64,000 bases of DNA from Alistipes sp. (lineage in GTDB: Bacteria; Bacteroidota; Bacteroidia; Bacteroidales; Rikenellaceae): the NCBI GenBank assembly GCA_020026375.1, contig JAHHQN010000009.1, positions 3,260 to 67,259 on the forward strand. Reading direction: 5' to 3'. Positions 7,116 through 17,994 of this stretch are shown here, piece after piece. The notes under the pieces are model-generated. The model saw nothing but the letters and a program-made list of their open reading frames with translations. It was not told where the DNA came from and made no database searches. Each line of letters starts with the position of its first letter. The first letter of the stretch is position 1. The position numbers and the translations under genes were made by a program.

Positions 7116-9050
7116 GTGAAGAAGAACGACGACAAAATATATGAGGTGCTGCGCCGCTACTGGGGCTACACGGGTTTCCGCTCCATACAGGAGCAGATTA
7201 TCCGCGACGTCCTCGACGGACGCGACACACTGGCACTCATGCCCACGGGCGGCGGCAAGTCACTCACCTATCAGGTGCCGACACTGGCCGGCGAGGGGTT
7301 GTGTGTGGTCATCACTCCGCTCATCGCTCTGATGAAGGACCAGGTCGACCGCCTGCGCAAGCTGGGCATTCCGGCCGTGGCCATTCATTCGGGACTCTCA
7401 CCCCGACAGATTGACATCGGACTGGACAATGCCGCCTACGGCGATGTGCGCTTTCTCTATGTCGCCCCCGAACGACTCTTCACCGAGGCTTTCCGCCTGC
7501 GTGTGCAGCGCATGCCCGTGACGCTCATCGCCGTCGACGAGGCCCACTGCATCTCGCAATGGGGCTACGACTTCCGCCCCTCCTACCTGCAAATCGCCCA
7601 CCTGCGCGAGCTGCTGCCCGATGTTCCGGTGCTGGCACTCACCGCCTCGGCCACCGACAAAGTGGCCGACGACATCATGTCGCACCTCAAGTTCCGCGAG
7701 AAACATCTGCTGCGCAGCAGCTTCTCGCGTCCCAACCTCTCGTATGCCGTGCGCCACACCGACGACAAGAACGAGCAGCTTCTGCGCCTTGTCAACAATG
7801 TGGCGGGGTCGGGCATTGTCTACATGCGCACCCGCGAAGGCACCGAACAGATTGCCGACCTGCTCCGCGAGAAGGGCATCGCGGTCACCAGCTACCACGG
7901 CGGCATGGCCCACACCGAACGCACCCTCCGACAGGAGGAGTGGATTTCGGGCAAGGCGCGCGTGATGGTGGCCACCAACGCCTTCGGCATGGGCATCGAC
8001 AAGCAGGACGTGCGCTTCGTGGTACACTACACCCCGTGCGACTCGCTGGAGAGCTACTACCAGGAGGCAGGACGTGCCGGCCGCGACGGAGAGCGTGCCT
8101 ATGCCCTGCTGCTCATCTCGTCGGACGACCCGGAGCGCATCGTCAAACGCTTCGACATGGAGTTTCCGCCCCTCAAACAGGTCAAGGATATCTACGACAG
8201 CATCTGCAACTACCTGCAAATCCCCATCGGCGACGGCGAGACGACCTCCTACATGTTCAACCTCCACGACTTCTGCTCGCGCGAACATATCTATTCGGGA
8301 ACGGTGGTCAGCGCCCTGAAGCTCCTCCAGCAGAACGGCTACCTGACCTACACCGATGCCGAGGAACACCCGGCCCGAATCATGTTCACGGTGAGCCGCG
8401 ACGAGCTCTACCGCCTGCGTGTCGAGAAGGAGGACCTCGACACCATCATTCGTATCCTGCTCCGCCTCTACAACGGCATCTTCACCGAATTCCGCCCCAT
8501 CAACGAGGGCGAAATCGCCACCTGGAGCGGCTACACGGTGGAGAAGGTCAAGGAGCGGCTCAAACGGCTGTGGCTGCTGCGCGTCATTCGCTACATACCC
8601 TCCAACCGCTCGCCCATGCTCTTCTTCAACCGCGAGCGACTCGACCGCCACAACCTCTATATCTCGCCCGACACCTACCGTCGCCGCCGCGAGCTGATGG
8701 AGGAGCGCTTCGGGAGCATGCTCCGCTACGCCCAGAACGAGGAGCGGTGCCGCAGCCAGATTATCGAGGAGTATTTCGGCGACCGCGACGCACAGCCCTG
8801 CGGCGTGTGTGACGTGTGTCTGGCCCGCCGCCGCGAACAGAACCGCCGTCTGGCCGCCACATCGCCCGACGACGACAAAGCCCTGCTCTCACGGCTGCTC
8901 GAACGCCTTGCCACCTCGCCGGCCGACCCCCACACCCTGGCCGCCACCTTCCCCTCCTCGCCCGAACACCTCGCACGGCTGCTCAAAATCGCACTGCGCG
9001 AGGGCAAAATCACCACGCTCGAGGACGGGAAATTAAAAATAATTGAGTAA
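7116..9050 (+). CDS. recQ: RecQ-family ATP-dependent DNA helicase (short form)
   Basis: The 644-aa protein has the RecQ aromatic N-terminus (YWGYTGFRSIQEQII), Walker A TGGGKS (~50), the DEAH box in AVDEAHCISQWG, helicase motif VI QEAGRAGRDG, and the zinc site built from RCRSQ and CGVCDVC. The C-terminal ~90 residues do not show a clear HRDC domain, unlike the second RecQ at 55262-57463. It unwinds DNA 3'-5' in recombination and replication repair. The start is GTG at 7116, placed where the family N-terminus begins; there is almost no 5' leader. It is followed by an exonuclease gene 22 nt downstream. Confidence 0.95.
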   Translation: MKKNDDKIYEVLRRYWGYTGFRSIQEQIIRDVLDGRDTLALMPTGGGKSLTYQVPTLAGEGLCVVITPLIALMKDQVDRLRKLGIPAVAIHSGLSPRQIDIGLDNAAYGDVRFLYVAPERLFTEAFRLRVQRMPVTLIAVDEAHCISQWGYDFRPSYLQIAHLRELLPDVPVLALTASATDKVADDIMSHLKFREKHLLRSSFSRPNLSYAVRHTDDKNEQLLRLVNNVAGSGIVYMRTREGTEQIADLLREKGIAVTSYHGGMAHTERTLRQEEWISGKARVMVATNAFGMGIDKQDVRFVVHYTPCDSLESYYQEAGRAGRDGERAYALLLISSDDPERIVKRFDMEFPPLKQVKDIYDSICNYLQIPIGDGETTSYMFNLHDFCSREHIYSGTVVSALKLLQQNGYLTYTDAEEHPARIMFTVSRDELYRLRVEKEDLDTIIRILLRLYNGIFTEFRPINEGEIATWSGYTVEKVKERLKRLWLLRVIRYIPSNRSPMLFFNRERLDRHNLYISPDTYRRRRELMEERFGSMLRYAQNEERCRSQIIEEYFGDRDAQPCGVCDVCLARRREQNRRLAATSPDDDKALLSRLLERLATSPADPHTLAATFPSSPEHLARLLKIALREGKITTLEDGKLKIIE

Positions 9051-9072
9051 TTTTGTGGGAATATATTTCAAG

Positions 9073-9681
9073 ATGAGCTACGAGAATAAATTTATCAACA
9101 AAATAAGCAACGAAGCGGTGGCCGAACTTCCGGCCGTGGAGTTCCACGGCAACATCACGGTCATCGACGACGAAGCACAGATTGAGGCGGCCTGCCGTGA
9201 GCTGGCCGAGAGCCGTATTGTGGGATTCGACACAGAAACCCGCCCCTCGTTCCGCGCAGGGGTCAGCTACAAGGTGTCGCTGCTCCAGCTCTCCACCCCC
9301 AGGCACTGCTTCCTGTTCCGTCTCAACAAAATCCCCCTGTCGAAACCCCTGCTCCAACTGCTGGAGGACAAACAGCTGCTGAAAATCGGCACCGACGTGA
9401 GCGGCGACCTGCGCTCGCTGCGCCAGTTGCGCCACTTCCGCGACGGCGGCTTCGTCGACCTGCAAAGCATCGCCCCCGACTGGGGCATCGAGGACAAGAG
9501 CCTGCGCAAGCTCTCGTCGATCGTACTGGGCAAACGAGTGTCGAAAGCCCAGCGACTGAGCAACTGGGAGGCCGCAGCCTTCACCGACAAACAGAAAATC
9601 TATGCCGCCACCGACGCGTGGGTCTGCATACAAATCTACAACAGATTACAACATACTCAGAAAATCAAAAAAAAGAAATAA
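9073..9681 (+). CDS. DEDD-type 3'-5' exonuclease domain protein
   Basis: The 202-aa protein carries the RNase D/WRN-exonuclease-like motifs: VGFDTETRPSF (Exo I), a later GTDVSGDLRSL (Exo II) and YAATDAWVC (Exo III with Tyr, DEDDy type). These coordinate two metal ions for nucleotide removal from 3' ends of RNA or DNA. I chose the ATG at 9073; a TTG at 9043 would overlap recQ. Being directly behind recQ and 1 nt overlapped with the next gene (TAATG), it is translationally coupled to it. Substrate is unknown; a WRN-like split pair of exonuclease and RecQ helicase is an inference. Confidence 0.85.
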   Translation: MSYENKFINKISNEAVAELPAVEFHGNITVIDDEAQIEAACRELAESRIVGFDTETRPSFRAGVSYKVSLLQLSTPRHCFLFRLNKIPLSKPLLQLLEDKQLLKIGTDVSGDLRSLRQLRHFRDGGFVDLQSIAPDWGIEDKSLRKLSSIVLGKRVSKAQRLSNWEAAAFTDKQKIYAATDAWVCIQIYNRLQHTQKIKKKK

Positions 9682-10880
9682 TGACACCGCAGGTACATCT
9701 TCGCAGAGGCAAGGAGGAGTCTATCCAACGCCGCCACCCGTGGATTTTTTCGGGCGCAATCGACTACATCAAAGCAGACGACCAGACACAGCTCAACGAG
9801 GGTTCCATCGTCGAGGTCTACACCCATTCGGGCGACTTCGTGGCACAGGGACACTACCAGATCGGCTCCATCGCCGTGCGTATCCTCACCTTCAAGCGTG
9901 AGACCATCGACCAGGCCTGGTGGAACCACCGCATAGAGGTGGCCCACGACGTGCGCCGCACCCTCCACCTGACCGACAACCCCCAGACCGACTGCTACCG
10001 TCTGGTCCACGGCGAGGGCGACTCGCTGCCCGGTCTGGTGGTCGACATCTACGCCACCACCGCCGTGGTGCAGTGCCACTCGGTGGGCATGTACCTCTCG
10101 CGCATGAACATCGCCGAGGCCATTCGCACCGTCTACGGCGACCGCATTACGGCCATCTACGACAAATCGTCACAGACCCTGCCCTTCAAGGCCAATCTGG
10201 GTGCCGTCGACGGCTATCTGTGGGGTTCCACCCCCCACAAGTCGCAGGTCGTGCATGAGAACGGCGAGAAGTTCCTCGTCAACTGGGAGGAGGGTCAGAA
10301 GACCGGCTTCTTCCTCGACCAGAGAGAGAACCGCGAACTGGTGAAACGCTACTCGAAGGGACGCACCGTACTCAACACCTTCTGCTACACGGGCGGTTTC
10401 TCGGTCTACGCCATGTCGGGCGGCGCAAAGGAGGTCTGCTCGGTCGACTCTTCGGAGCGCGCCGTGTCGCTGGCCTCGGAGAACATGGTGCTCAACTTCG
10501 GCGAGGATTGTCCCCACTCGGAGGTGGCCGCCGATGCCGTGGAGTACCTCAAGAACATCGGCAGCAAGTATGACCTCATCATTCTCGACCCCCCGGCCTT
10601 CGCCAAGCACCACAAGGTGTTGGGCAACGCCATGCAGGGTTACCGCCGCCTCAACGCACGCGCCCTGTCGCAAATCAAGCCGGGCGGTATTCTCTTCACC
10701 TTCTCCTGCTCGCAGGCCGTGTCGAAGGAGCTGTTCCGCACCACCGTTTTCTCGGCGGCAGCCATCGCAGGACGCAAGGTGAGAATCCTCCACCAGCTCA
10801 CCCAGCCGGCCGACCACCCCATCAACATCTACCACCCCGAGGGCGAATACCTCAAGGGTCTGGTACTCTATGTGGAGTAG
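9681..10880 (+). CDS. class I SAM-dependent rRNA methyltransferase (RlmI/RlmK-like)
   Basis: The 399-aa protein has an N-terminal PUA-like domain (RRHPWIFSGAI, residues ~15-85) and a Rossmann methyltransferase domain (~175-399). Visible motifs are LNTFCYTGGFSV (SAM loop), LDPPAFAKHH and FTFSCSQAVS with a catalytic-type Cys. This matches the RlmI family, which makes 5-methylcytosine in 23S rRNA. The ATG at 9681 overlaps the stop of the exonuclease gene. The transcription unit ends at a strong terminator 24 nt after the stop. Confidence 0.9.
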   Translation: MTPQVHLRRGKEESIQRRHPWIFSGAIDYIKADDQTQLNEGSIVEVYTHSGDFVAQGHYQIGSIAVRILTFKRETIDQAWWNHRIEVAHDVRRTLHLTDNPQTDCYRLVHGEGDSLPGLVVDIYATTAVVQCHSVGMYLSRMNIAEAIRTVYGDRITAIYDKSSQTLPFKANLGAVDGYLWGSTPHKSQVVHENGEKFLVNWEEGQKTGFFLDQRENRELVKRYSKGRTVLNTFCYTGGFSVYAMSGGAKEVCSVDSSERAVSLASENMVLNFGEDCPHSEVAADAVEYLKNIGSKYDLIILDPPAFAKHHKVLGNAMQGYRRLNARALSQIKPGGILFTFSCSQAVSKELFRTTVFSAAAIAGRKVRILHQLTQPADHPINIYHPEGEYLKGLVLYVE

Positions 10881-10903
10881 TCCCCCCACGGCAAACGATA
10901 CAG

Positions 10904-10941
10904 AAAAAGGAGATTTTCCCCGGTGGAAAATCTCCTTTTTT
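10904..10941 (+). terminator. intrinsic terminator of the recQ unit
   Basis: A 16-bp perfect stem (AAAAAGGAGATTTTCC and its complement) closes on a CCGGT loop and ends in T6. Confidence 0.9.
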
Positions 10942-10974
10942 CGTCCTCCTGCTGCCCCGACCGCGCGGCAACAG

Positions 10975-11014
10975 CAAAAAAAAGAGAGTCGGAAACAAAT
11001 TCCGACTCTCTTTT
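10975..11014 (-). terminator. intrinsic terminator after yidC
   Basis: The 14-bp stem AAAGAGAGTCGGAA with its complement has a T-tract on the minus side, 18 nt after the yidC stop. Confidence 0.85.
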
Positions 11015-11031
11015 CATGAGGATATTTCCGT

Positions 11032-12951
11032 TTATTTCTTGTTACGCTTGGCCTCCTGCTCACGCATCAGCTCCTCGTAACGCAACTGGAACTTCGACTT
11101 CTTGCCGTTCATCTTCTTGGCGGCATTGGCCTGCATGGCGGCGTGCAGCTTGTCATCGTCGACAAAGCGACGGATAAACTGTGTCTGTCCGATGGTAAAG
11201 AGGTTCGAGAGCAGATAGTAGTAACACAAACCGCTCGAGTAGCTGTTGAACCAGAACAACAGCATGATGGGCATCATGTAGACCATCATGAACTTCATAC
11301 CGGCCATCTGCGGCTGCGACGAGGCAGTCTGCTGATAGTTGTAGTAGGAGTAGGCGAAGGTCGAGAGCGCCATCAGGAGGGCGAACAACGACACATGGTC
11401 ACCGTAGAACGGAATCGAGAACGGCAGGTTCACGATGCTGTCGAACGACGAGAGGTCATCGGCCCACAGGAAGGGCTGGTCACGCAACTCGATGGAGGCG
11501 GGGAAGAAGCGGAACATGGCAATCAGAATCGGGAACTGAATCAGCATGGGGATACAACCGCCCATGGGGTTGATGCCCATCTTCTTGTAGAGTTCCATGG
11601 TGGCCTGCTGACGCTTCATGGCATCTTCCTGCTTGGGGTACTTCTTGTTCAGCTCGTCGACCTGCGGCTTGATGATACGCATCTTGGCCATCGAGACATA
11701 GCTCTTGTAGGTCATGGGCGAAATCACCAGACGAATCAGCACGGCCAGAATCAGAATGATGATACCGAAGCTGCCAATGTAGTTGCGCAGGAAGTCGAAC
11801 ACGGGAATCACACACCAGCGGTTGATCCAGCCGATGATGCCCCAGCCCAGCGGAATGAGACGCTCGATATGAATCTCCTCACCGTCGTCACCCACGGTCA
11901 CGTCCTTGAGAATGGAGTAACGGTTGGGGCCAAAGTAGAACGCGAAGTCATAGGCGGTCTTCTCCGCCGAGAAGGGAACCACCATCTTCGATGCAAAGTT
12001 CTTGATGAATCCCGAACCGGCCTTCTCGGTGGTGAACGACAAATCGGCCGAAGCTACATTGTCGGGTGCGATGAATACCGACGAGAAGAACTGCTGCTTG
12101 AAGGCTACCCAGTTTACGGGGGTGGTGATGTTCTCGCTCTTGGCCTCCTCGCTCATGCCCAGCTCCTCGATGGAAGCCTCACCGGGCAGACGGTAAGCCA
12201 GCGTGGTGTACATGTTCTCGTTCTTGAAACCCTTCTCGTTCTGGTAGGAGGTGTTCGACCAGCCCAACTCGAAGCCCGACTGACCGGCCATCTCGGCAGC
12301 CATGCCCACCATACGCACGTCGAAGTCGACGAGGTAGTCCGAGGCGGGGTTTTTGCTGTCATGCACCAGGTAGACATACTCCAGATACGACGACTCGCCC
12401 ACCGGCAGACGGAACGCCACCTCACGGGTGCCGTCCTCACGGGTGACGACAGGCTGCGCCGTGAAGTAGTAGTTCATGGTGTTCACCGGAATGAATCTGT
12501 TGTCGCGCTTGAGGTGGAAGAGCATCGAGAAGTTGGCGCTCTCGGGATCGAAGAGCTTGACCAGCTCGTTGCGCTCACCGCGCGGTGCATACTTGGTGTA
12601 CTCCTTCAGTGTGACGTCCTTGACCTGACCGCCACGGGTCGAGAAGTCGATTTTCAGCACGTCGTTCTCCACCGAGACAATCTGCTCCTCGCCCTGAGTG
12701 GCTGCGGCAAGGGTCTCGCCCACCACGGCCACCTTGCGCTCGAGCATCTCCTCACGGGTTTCCTCCGCAGGGGTGAATACAAGGCTGTCGGCAGTCGGCT
12801 CGGGAGCGTTGGCACGCGCCAACGAGTCCTGATAGTTCTGCCATGCGGTCAGTTGTTCCTGATATTTCTGTTGTTGTTTGGAGTTGTAAATCGAGTAGCC
12901 CACAAAGAGCAGCGACACGATGACAAATCCGAGAATTGATTTTTTGTCCAT
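11032..12951 (-). CDS. yidC: membrane protein insertase YidC
   Basis: The 639-aa protein inserts inner-membrane proteins alone or with SecYEG. It has an N-terminal TM helix (ILGFVIVSLLFVGYSIY), a large periplasmic domain (~60-350) as in Gram-negatives, then the conserved five-helix core with the hydrophilic-groove Arg region (VLIRLVISPMTYKSY), the MGINPMGGCIPMLIQFPI segment and a Lys-rich C-terminal tail. It lies 17 nt downstream of pyrG and is likely co-transcribed with it. In Bacteroidota the insertase often follows pyrG, so the context is normal. Confidence 0.97.
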   Translation of the reverse strand: MDKKSILGFVIVSLLFVGYSIYNSKQQQKYQEQLTAWQNYQDSLARANAPEPTADSLVFTPAEETREEMLERKVAVVGETLAAATQGEEQIVSVENDVLKIDFSTRGGQVKDVTLKEYTKYAPRGERNELVKLFDPESANFSMLFHLKRDNRFIPVNTMNYYFTAQPVVTREDGTREVAFRLPVGESSYLEYVYLVHDSKNPASDYLVDFDVRMVGMAAEMAGQSGFELGWSNTSYQNEKGFKNENMYTTLAYRLPGEASIEELGMSEEAKSENITTPVNWVAFKQQFFSSVFIAPDNVASADLSFTTEKAGSGFIKNFASKMVVPFSAEKTAYDFAFYFGPNRYSILKDVTVGDDGEEIHIERLIPLGWGIIGWINRWCVIPVFDFLRNYIGSFGIIILILAVLIRLVISPMTYKSYVSMAKMRIIKPQVDELNKKYPKQEDAMKRQQATMELYKKMGINPMGGCIPMLIQFPILIAMFRFFPASIELRDQPFLWADDLSSFDSIVNLPFSIPFYGDHVSLFALLMALSTFAYSYYNYQQTASSQPQMAGMKFMMVYMMPIMLLFWFNSYSSGLCYYYLLSNLFTIGQTQFIRRFVDDDKLHAAMQANAAKKMNGKKSKFQLRYEELMREQEAKRNKK

Positions 12952-12968
12952 TTACAATCTTTAAATTA

Positions 12969-14588
<1,620 letters not shown>

Positions 14589-14617
14589 AAGTGCTGTATA
14601 TATTTTAAATTCGTTGT

Positions 14618-16582
14618 CTATTTCCTGTTCTCTTCCGTCTGTGCGTCGATGAGTTTCACCTTCTCGACAGTGGCGGCAATCTCCTCGTGGAGGTGCTGGA
14701 TTTTGGTTCTGATTTCGGCAATCAGCGCGTCGGAGTTCTTCGACTTGGAGAAGAAACCGATGTTGTTCTCCAAGAGGGCGGTCTCCTGCTCCAGCTGGCG
14801 TACTTTATTATAGAGATGTTCGCGTTCCTGACGCAGACGGTTCTCGCCCGACGACTTGAGCGACGACACCTTCTCCTTGAAGCGGTTGATCGAGCGGTCG
14901 CGCTCCGAGCCGCGCAGGGCGGTGAAGAGTTTGTCGACCACGGCCTTGTAACGCTTCTGCACCTCGTCCTTCTGCTTGATGGGCACGAAGCCGATTTCGC
15001 CCCAGCGACGCTGGAAATTGCGAATCACCTCATAACCGCCGGCCTTGATGTCGGCAGCAGCCATCTCCTCCAAGAGGGCGAGCTTCTTGCGGAGGTTAAC
15101 CTCATACTCGTCGTCCACCGATGCGAAGTGCGCGCTCTTGCGCTCGAAGAACTTGTCGCACGCGGCACGGAAACGCTTCCACACGGCGTCGGAATGGCGG
15201 CGCGACACGGTGCCGACCTCCTTCCAGCGCGCCTGAAGCGCAATCAGGTCGTCGGTGGCCTTCTTCCAGTCGTCGCTGTTCATGAGCGACTCGGCCGCCT
15301 CACACAGCTCGTTCTTGAGCTGGAGGTTGTGGTCCATCTCGGTCTTCACGTCGGAGTAGAACACGCGCTTGGCCTCGAAGAACTTGTCACACGCGGCACG
15401 GAAACGGTCGTAGATGTGGGTATTCTCCTTCTTGGGGGCAAAGCCGATGGTCTTCCAGGTCTTCTGAATGTCGAGCAGACGGTCGCTGGCCTTGTTCCAC
15501 TCCTTGCGGGTGGTCATGGGCTGTGCGGTCAGCTCCTCGGCCGCCTCACAGAGTTCGGTCTTGAGGGCGAGGTTCTTCACCTGGTCGGCCTTCAGCGACT
15601 CGAAGTGGGCCTGATGCTGCTTGTTGATGCGGCTCGATGCGGCCTTGAAACGCTCCCACAGCACCTCCTTGTACTCCTTGGCCACGGGACCCGTCTCGCG
15701 CCATTCGTCGTGGAGTTTCTGCAGCTTGTGGAACGCCTCCACAATCGAAGGCTCCATCAGCAGGGCCTCGGCCTGCTCGCACAGTGCGATTTTCTGCTCA
15801 TAGTTCTTCTTCAGGTCGAGGTCACGCAGCTCCTTGTTGATTTTGATGAAGTTGTAGAAATTCTCGACATGGAGGTTGTAGGTCTCCCACAAATCCTTGA
15901 CATTGGCCAGCGGAACGATGCCCGTATCCTTCCAGCGCTGCTGCAGCTCGCGGAACTTGTTGAAGGTGTGGTTCAGCGTCTCGTCGGAATTGACCAGTTC
16001 CTTCAGCTCCTCGATGATGCCGAGCTTGACCTTGAGGTTCTCCTCCTTTTCGGCCTCGAGGTTCGAGAGGAAGATGTCGCGCAGACGGCGGTACTCCTTG
16101 AACTGCTCCTTGAGCTCGTTCTCGGCGTTGTCGACCGGAGCCGTGAACTCCTCCTCCGCGCCGCCCTCTTCGAGGAACGCCTTGCGGGCGGCCTCCACCT
16201 CGGCACGGCGAATGCGGTAGAAGGCCACCTTTATCGCCTCCACATCGCGGCGAATGGCCTGCACAGGCTGCTGGGCGATGAGTTGGGCGAGAGCAGCCAC
16301 GAGTTCCTCCTTGGTTTTTCCGGCGAACTTGTCCTCCGAGGAGGCCTCCTCCTCACAGACAGTATCATCGAACGAAGTCTCATCGTCAACCTCGATATCC
16401 TTATCAATATCAATAGTGGTATCCGCTGCATCTGCAACAGGATTCTCGACCTCGGGGGTCACGGGTGATGCACTCTCGCAGGAAGTAGCTCCGGGAGTTG
16501 CATGATTGTCTGATTGTGAATTGTCGACACTCAATTCGACACGCTCATCAGATACCGGCAAAGTAGGTTTTTCAACAGCCAT
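14618..16582 (-). CDS. DUF349 multi-repeat coiled-coil protein
   Basis: The 654-aa protein begins with an acidic, Ser/Thr-rich segment (~1-110) and then holds several DUF349 repeats, each with a W(K/R)xxG or WRETG core such as [24 protein letters not shown] and RWKEVGTV. A coiled coil closes the protein. DUF349 proteins are widespread in Bacteroidota and of unknown molecular function. It is the first gene ahead of pyrG and yidC and has a TATATTTG -7 box about 48 bp upstream of the ATG. Confidence 0.88.
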   Translation of the reverse strand: MAVEKPTLPVSDERVELSVDNSQSDNHATPGATSCESASPVTPEVENPVADAADTTIDIDKDIEVDDETSFDDTVCEEEASSEDKFAGKTKEELVAALAQLIAQQPVQAIRRDVEAIKVAFYRIRRAEVEAARKAFLEEGGAEEEFTAPVDNAENELKEQFKEYRRLRDIFLSNLEAEKEENLKVKLGIIEELKELVNSDETLNHTFNKFRELQQRWKDTGIVPLANVKDLWETYNLHVENFYNFIKINKELRDLDLKKNYEQKIALCEQAEALLMEPSIVEAFHKLQKLHDEWRETGPVAKEYKEVLWERFKAASSRINKQHQAHFESLKADQVKNLALKTELCEAAEELTAQPMTTRKEWNKASDRLLDIQKTWKTIGFAPKKENTHIYDRFRAACDKFFEAKRVFYSDVKTEMDHNLQLKNELCEAAESLMNSDDWKKATDDLIALQARWKEVGTVSRRHSDAVWKRFRAACDKFFERKSAHFASVDDEYEVNLRKKLALLEEMAAADIKAGGYEVIRNFQRRWGEIGFVPIKQKDEVQKRYKAVVDKLFTALRGSERDRSINRFKEKVSSLKSSGENRLRQEREHLYNKVRQLEQETALLENNIGFFSKSKNSDALIAEIRTKIQHLHEEIAATVEKVKLIDAQTEENRK

Positions 16583-16629
16583 CTCAATACGGATTTTTGG
16601 ATTTCTCTATATAGAGAATATTAATTTGG

Positions 16630-16637
16630 CAAATATA
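16630..16637 (-). promoter_or_regulatory. -7 box of the DUF349-pyrG-yidC unit
   Basis: TATATTTG on the minus strand fits TAnnTTTG. TTTG motifs lie 15 and 24 bp upstream, neither at the ideal 19-20 bp. Confidence 0.5.
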
Positions 16638-16681
16638 ACCATTTTTTCGACGCAAATCACACAAATTCAAGGTAAATTTAT

Positions 16682-16689
16682 TACCTTCG
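16682..16689 (+). promoter_or_regulatory. possible -7 box of the response regulator gene
   Basis: TACCTTCG matches seven of eight TAnnTTTG positions and lies 66 bp upstream of the ATG. No -33 box is seen. Confidence 0.35.
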
Positions 16690-16755
16690 CAAAAAGATAA
16701 CCCAAATGGGACACCATTCCCCACCCACGGGTGGAGCAACTAAACAAATGGAAAT

Positions 16756-17430
16756 ATGAATCATCGTATTCTGCTTGTCGATGACGAAATCGACATTCTC
16801 GAATTCATCAAGTACAACCTCGAGAAAGAGGGTTACCTGGTGGCAACGGCCGAGAACGGAGCCGAGGCCCTGCGCACGGCCGAGAGTTTTCTTCCCCACC
16901 TGATTCTGCTCGACAGAATGATGCCCGTGATGGACGGTGTGGAGACCTGCCGCGCCATTCGCAAAAACCCCCGTCTGAAAGACACGCTCGTGGTATTTCT
17001 CACCGCACTGAGCGATGATTCCGAAGAGCTGAAGGGATTTGACGCCGGAGCCGACGACTACATCGCCAAACCCATCAAACTTCCCCTGCTCAAGAGCCGC
17101 CTGCAGGCCATTCTCAAACGCCTGCCCCTCAACGAAACCACCCCCGACCACCCCACCGAAAGCGAGCTGACCATCGACCGCGACCGCTATTCGGTGACCC
17201 TCGCGGGCCGCGAAATCATACTTCCGCGCAAGGAGTTCGCCCTGCTCGACCTGCTCTACTCGTCGGCCGGCAAACTCATCACCCGAAAGGACATCTACAC
17301 CAAAATCTGGGGCGACAATGTGGTGGTCGGCGACCGCACCATCGATGTCCATATCCGCAAATTACGCCAGAAGATAGGCTTCTCCCACATCACCACCATC
17401 AAGGGTGTGGGCTACAAGTTCGAGCCGTAA
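16756..17430 (+). CDS. OmpR/PhoB-family response regulator
   Basis: The 224-aa protein has a receiver domain (1-115) with acidic residues DDE at 9-11, phospho-acceptor D53 in LLDRMMP, the switch Thr in FLTALSDD and Lys in YIAKPIK. A winged-helix DNA-binding domain (~130-224) ends in TIKGVGYKFEP, the OmpR-type ending. It should bind DNA when phosphorylated by a histidine kinase. No kinase gene is adjacent on either side, so it is an orphan in this window. It resembles RprY-type regulators of Bacteroides. Target genes are unknown. Confidence 0.93.
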   Translation: MNHRILLVDDEIDILEFIKYNLEKEGYLVATAENGAEALRTAESFLPHLILLDRMMPVMDGVETCRAIRKNPRLKDTLVVFLTALSDDSEELKGFDAGADDYIAKPIKLPLLKSRLQAILKRLPLNETTPDHPTESELTIDRDRYSVTLAGREIILPRKEFALLDLLYSSAGKLITRKDIYTKIWGDNVVVGDRTIDVHIRKLRQKIGFSHITTIKGVGYKFEP

Positions 17431-17453
17431 TTCCTGCGGAACAACTCCGCCAC

Positions 17454-17482
17454 GGCATCTCGAAACACGAGGTGCCTTTTTT
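17454..17482 (+). terminator. terminator after the response regulator
   Basis: The stem GGCATCTCG / CGAGGTGCC (one G-T pair) is followed by T6. Confidence 0.85.
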
Positions 17483-17569
17483 GTTTTTCTGAAGTCATTT
17501 ACAGAGATTTCGAACAGCCGACTGCCCAAATTTGCGAGCCAAAAGTGTCACTTTGTTCCTTTTTTTGTG

Positions 17570-17577
17570 TAAATTTG
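17570..17577 (+). promoter_or_regulatory. -7 box upstream of crcB
   Basis: TAAATTTG fits TAnnTTTG and lies 32 bp before the crcB ATG. The nearest TTTG is 14 bp upstream, too close for a standard -33 box. I find no fluoride riboswitch in the leader. Confidence 0.55.
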
Positions 17578-17609
17578 CATATTTATAAAAATAAATGTAC
17601 ATTTAGCTT

Positions 17610-17981
17610 ATGATTCGTGAACTTTTGGCCGCCGGTTGCGGCGGAGCATTGGGTGCCATGTCGCGCTATCTCCTCTCGGGAGTGGTTCTGGCCGGCGTCA
17701 CCTGGGCGGGTTTTCCCGTGGGGACATTCGCAGTGAACGCACTGGGCTCGCTGCTCATCGGATTCTTCATGAAGTCGGTATCCTCGTCGGTGGTAATGAC
17801 CCTGCTCACCGTGGGATTCTGCGGAGGATTCACCACCTTCTCGACCTTCTCGGCCGATGCACTCAAACTGCTGCGCGGAGGCGACTACTCCACCATGGCA
17901 CTCTACATCGCCATGAGTGTGGCCGTGTGCATGATATGCGTGAGCATAGGCATGTGGTTAGGAACATTATTAAAAAATTAA
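17610..17981 (+). CDS. crcB: fluoride efflux channel CrcB/Fluc
   Basis: The 123-aa protein has four predicted membrane helices and the Fluc signatures GGALGAMSRYLLS, GTFAVNALGSLLIGF and GFCGGFTTFSTFS; the last contains the Phe/Thr/Ser track that conducts F-. The family exports fluoride as a dual-topology dimer. The gene lies 13 nt ahead of ackA, so fluoride export may be expressed with acyl-kinase metabolism. Confidence 0.94.
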   Translation: MIRELLAAGCGGALGAMSRYLLSGVVLAGVTWAGFPVGTFAVNALGSLLIGFFMKSVSSSVVMTLLTVGFCGGFTTFSTFSADALKLLRGGDYSTMALYIAMSVAVCMICVSIGMWLGTLLKN

Positions 17982-17994
17982 CAAGATATAAGTT

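Noticed and set aside
17431..17609. Fluoride riboswitch upstream of crcB
   Set aside because: The leader region lacks the conserved fluoride-riboswitch segments; it contains a terminator and a promoter only.
17570..17609. Promoter with TTTG 14 bp upstream of TAAATTTG for crcB
   Set aside because: The spacing is too short for a genuine -33/-7 pair, so only the -7 box is annotated.
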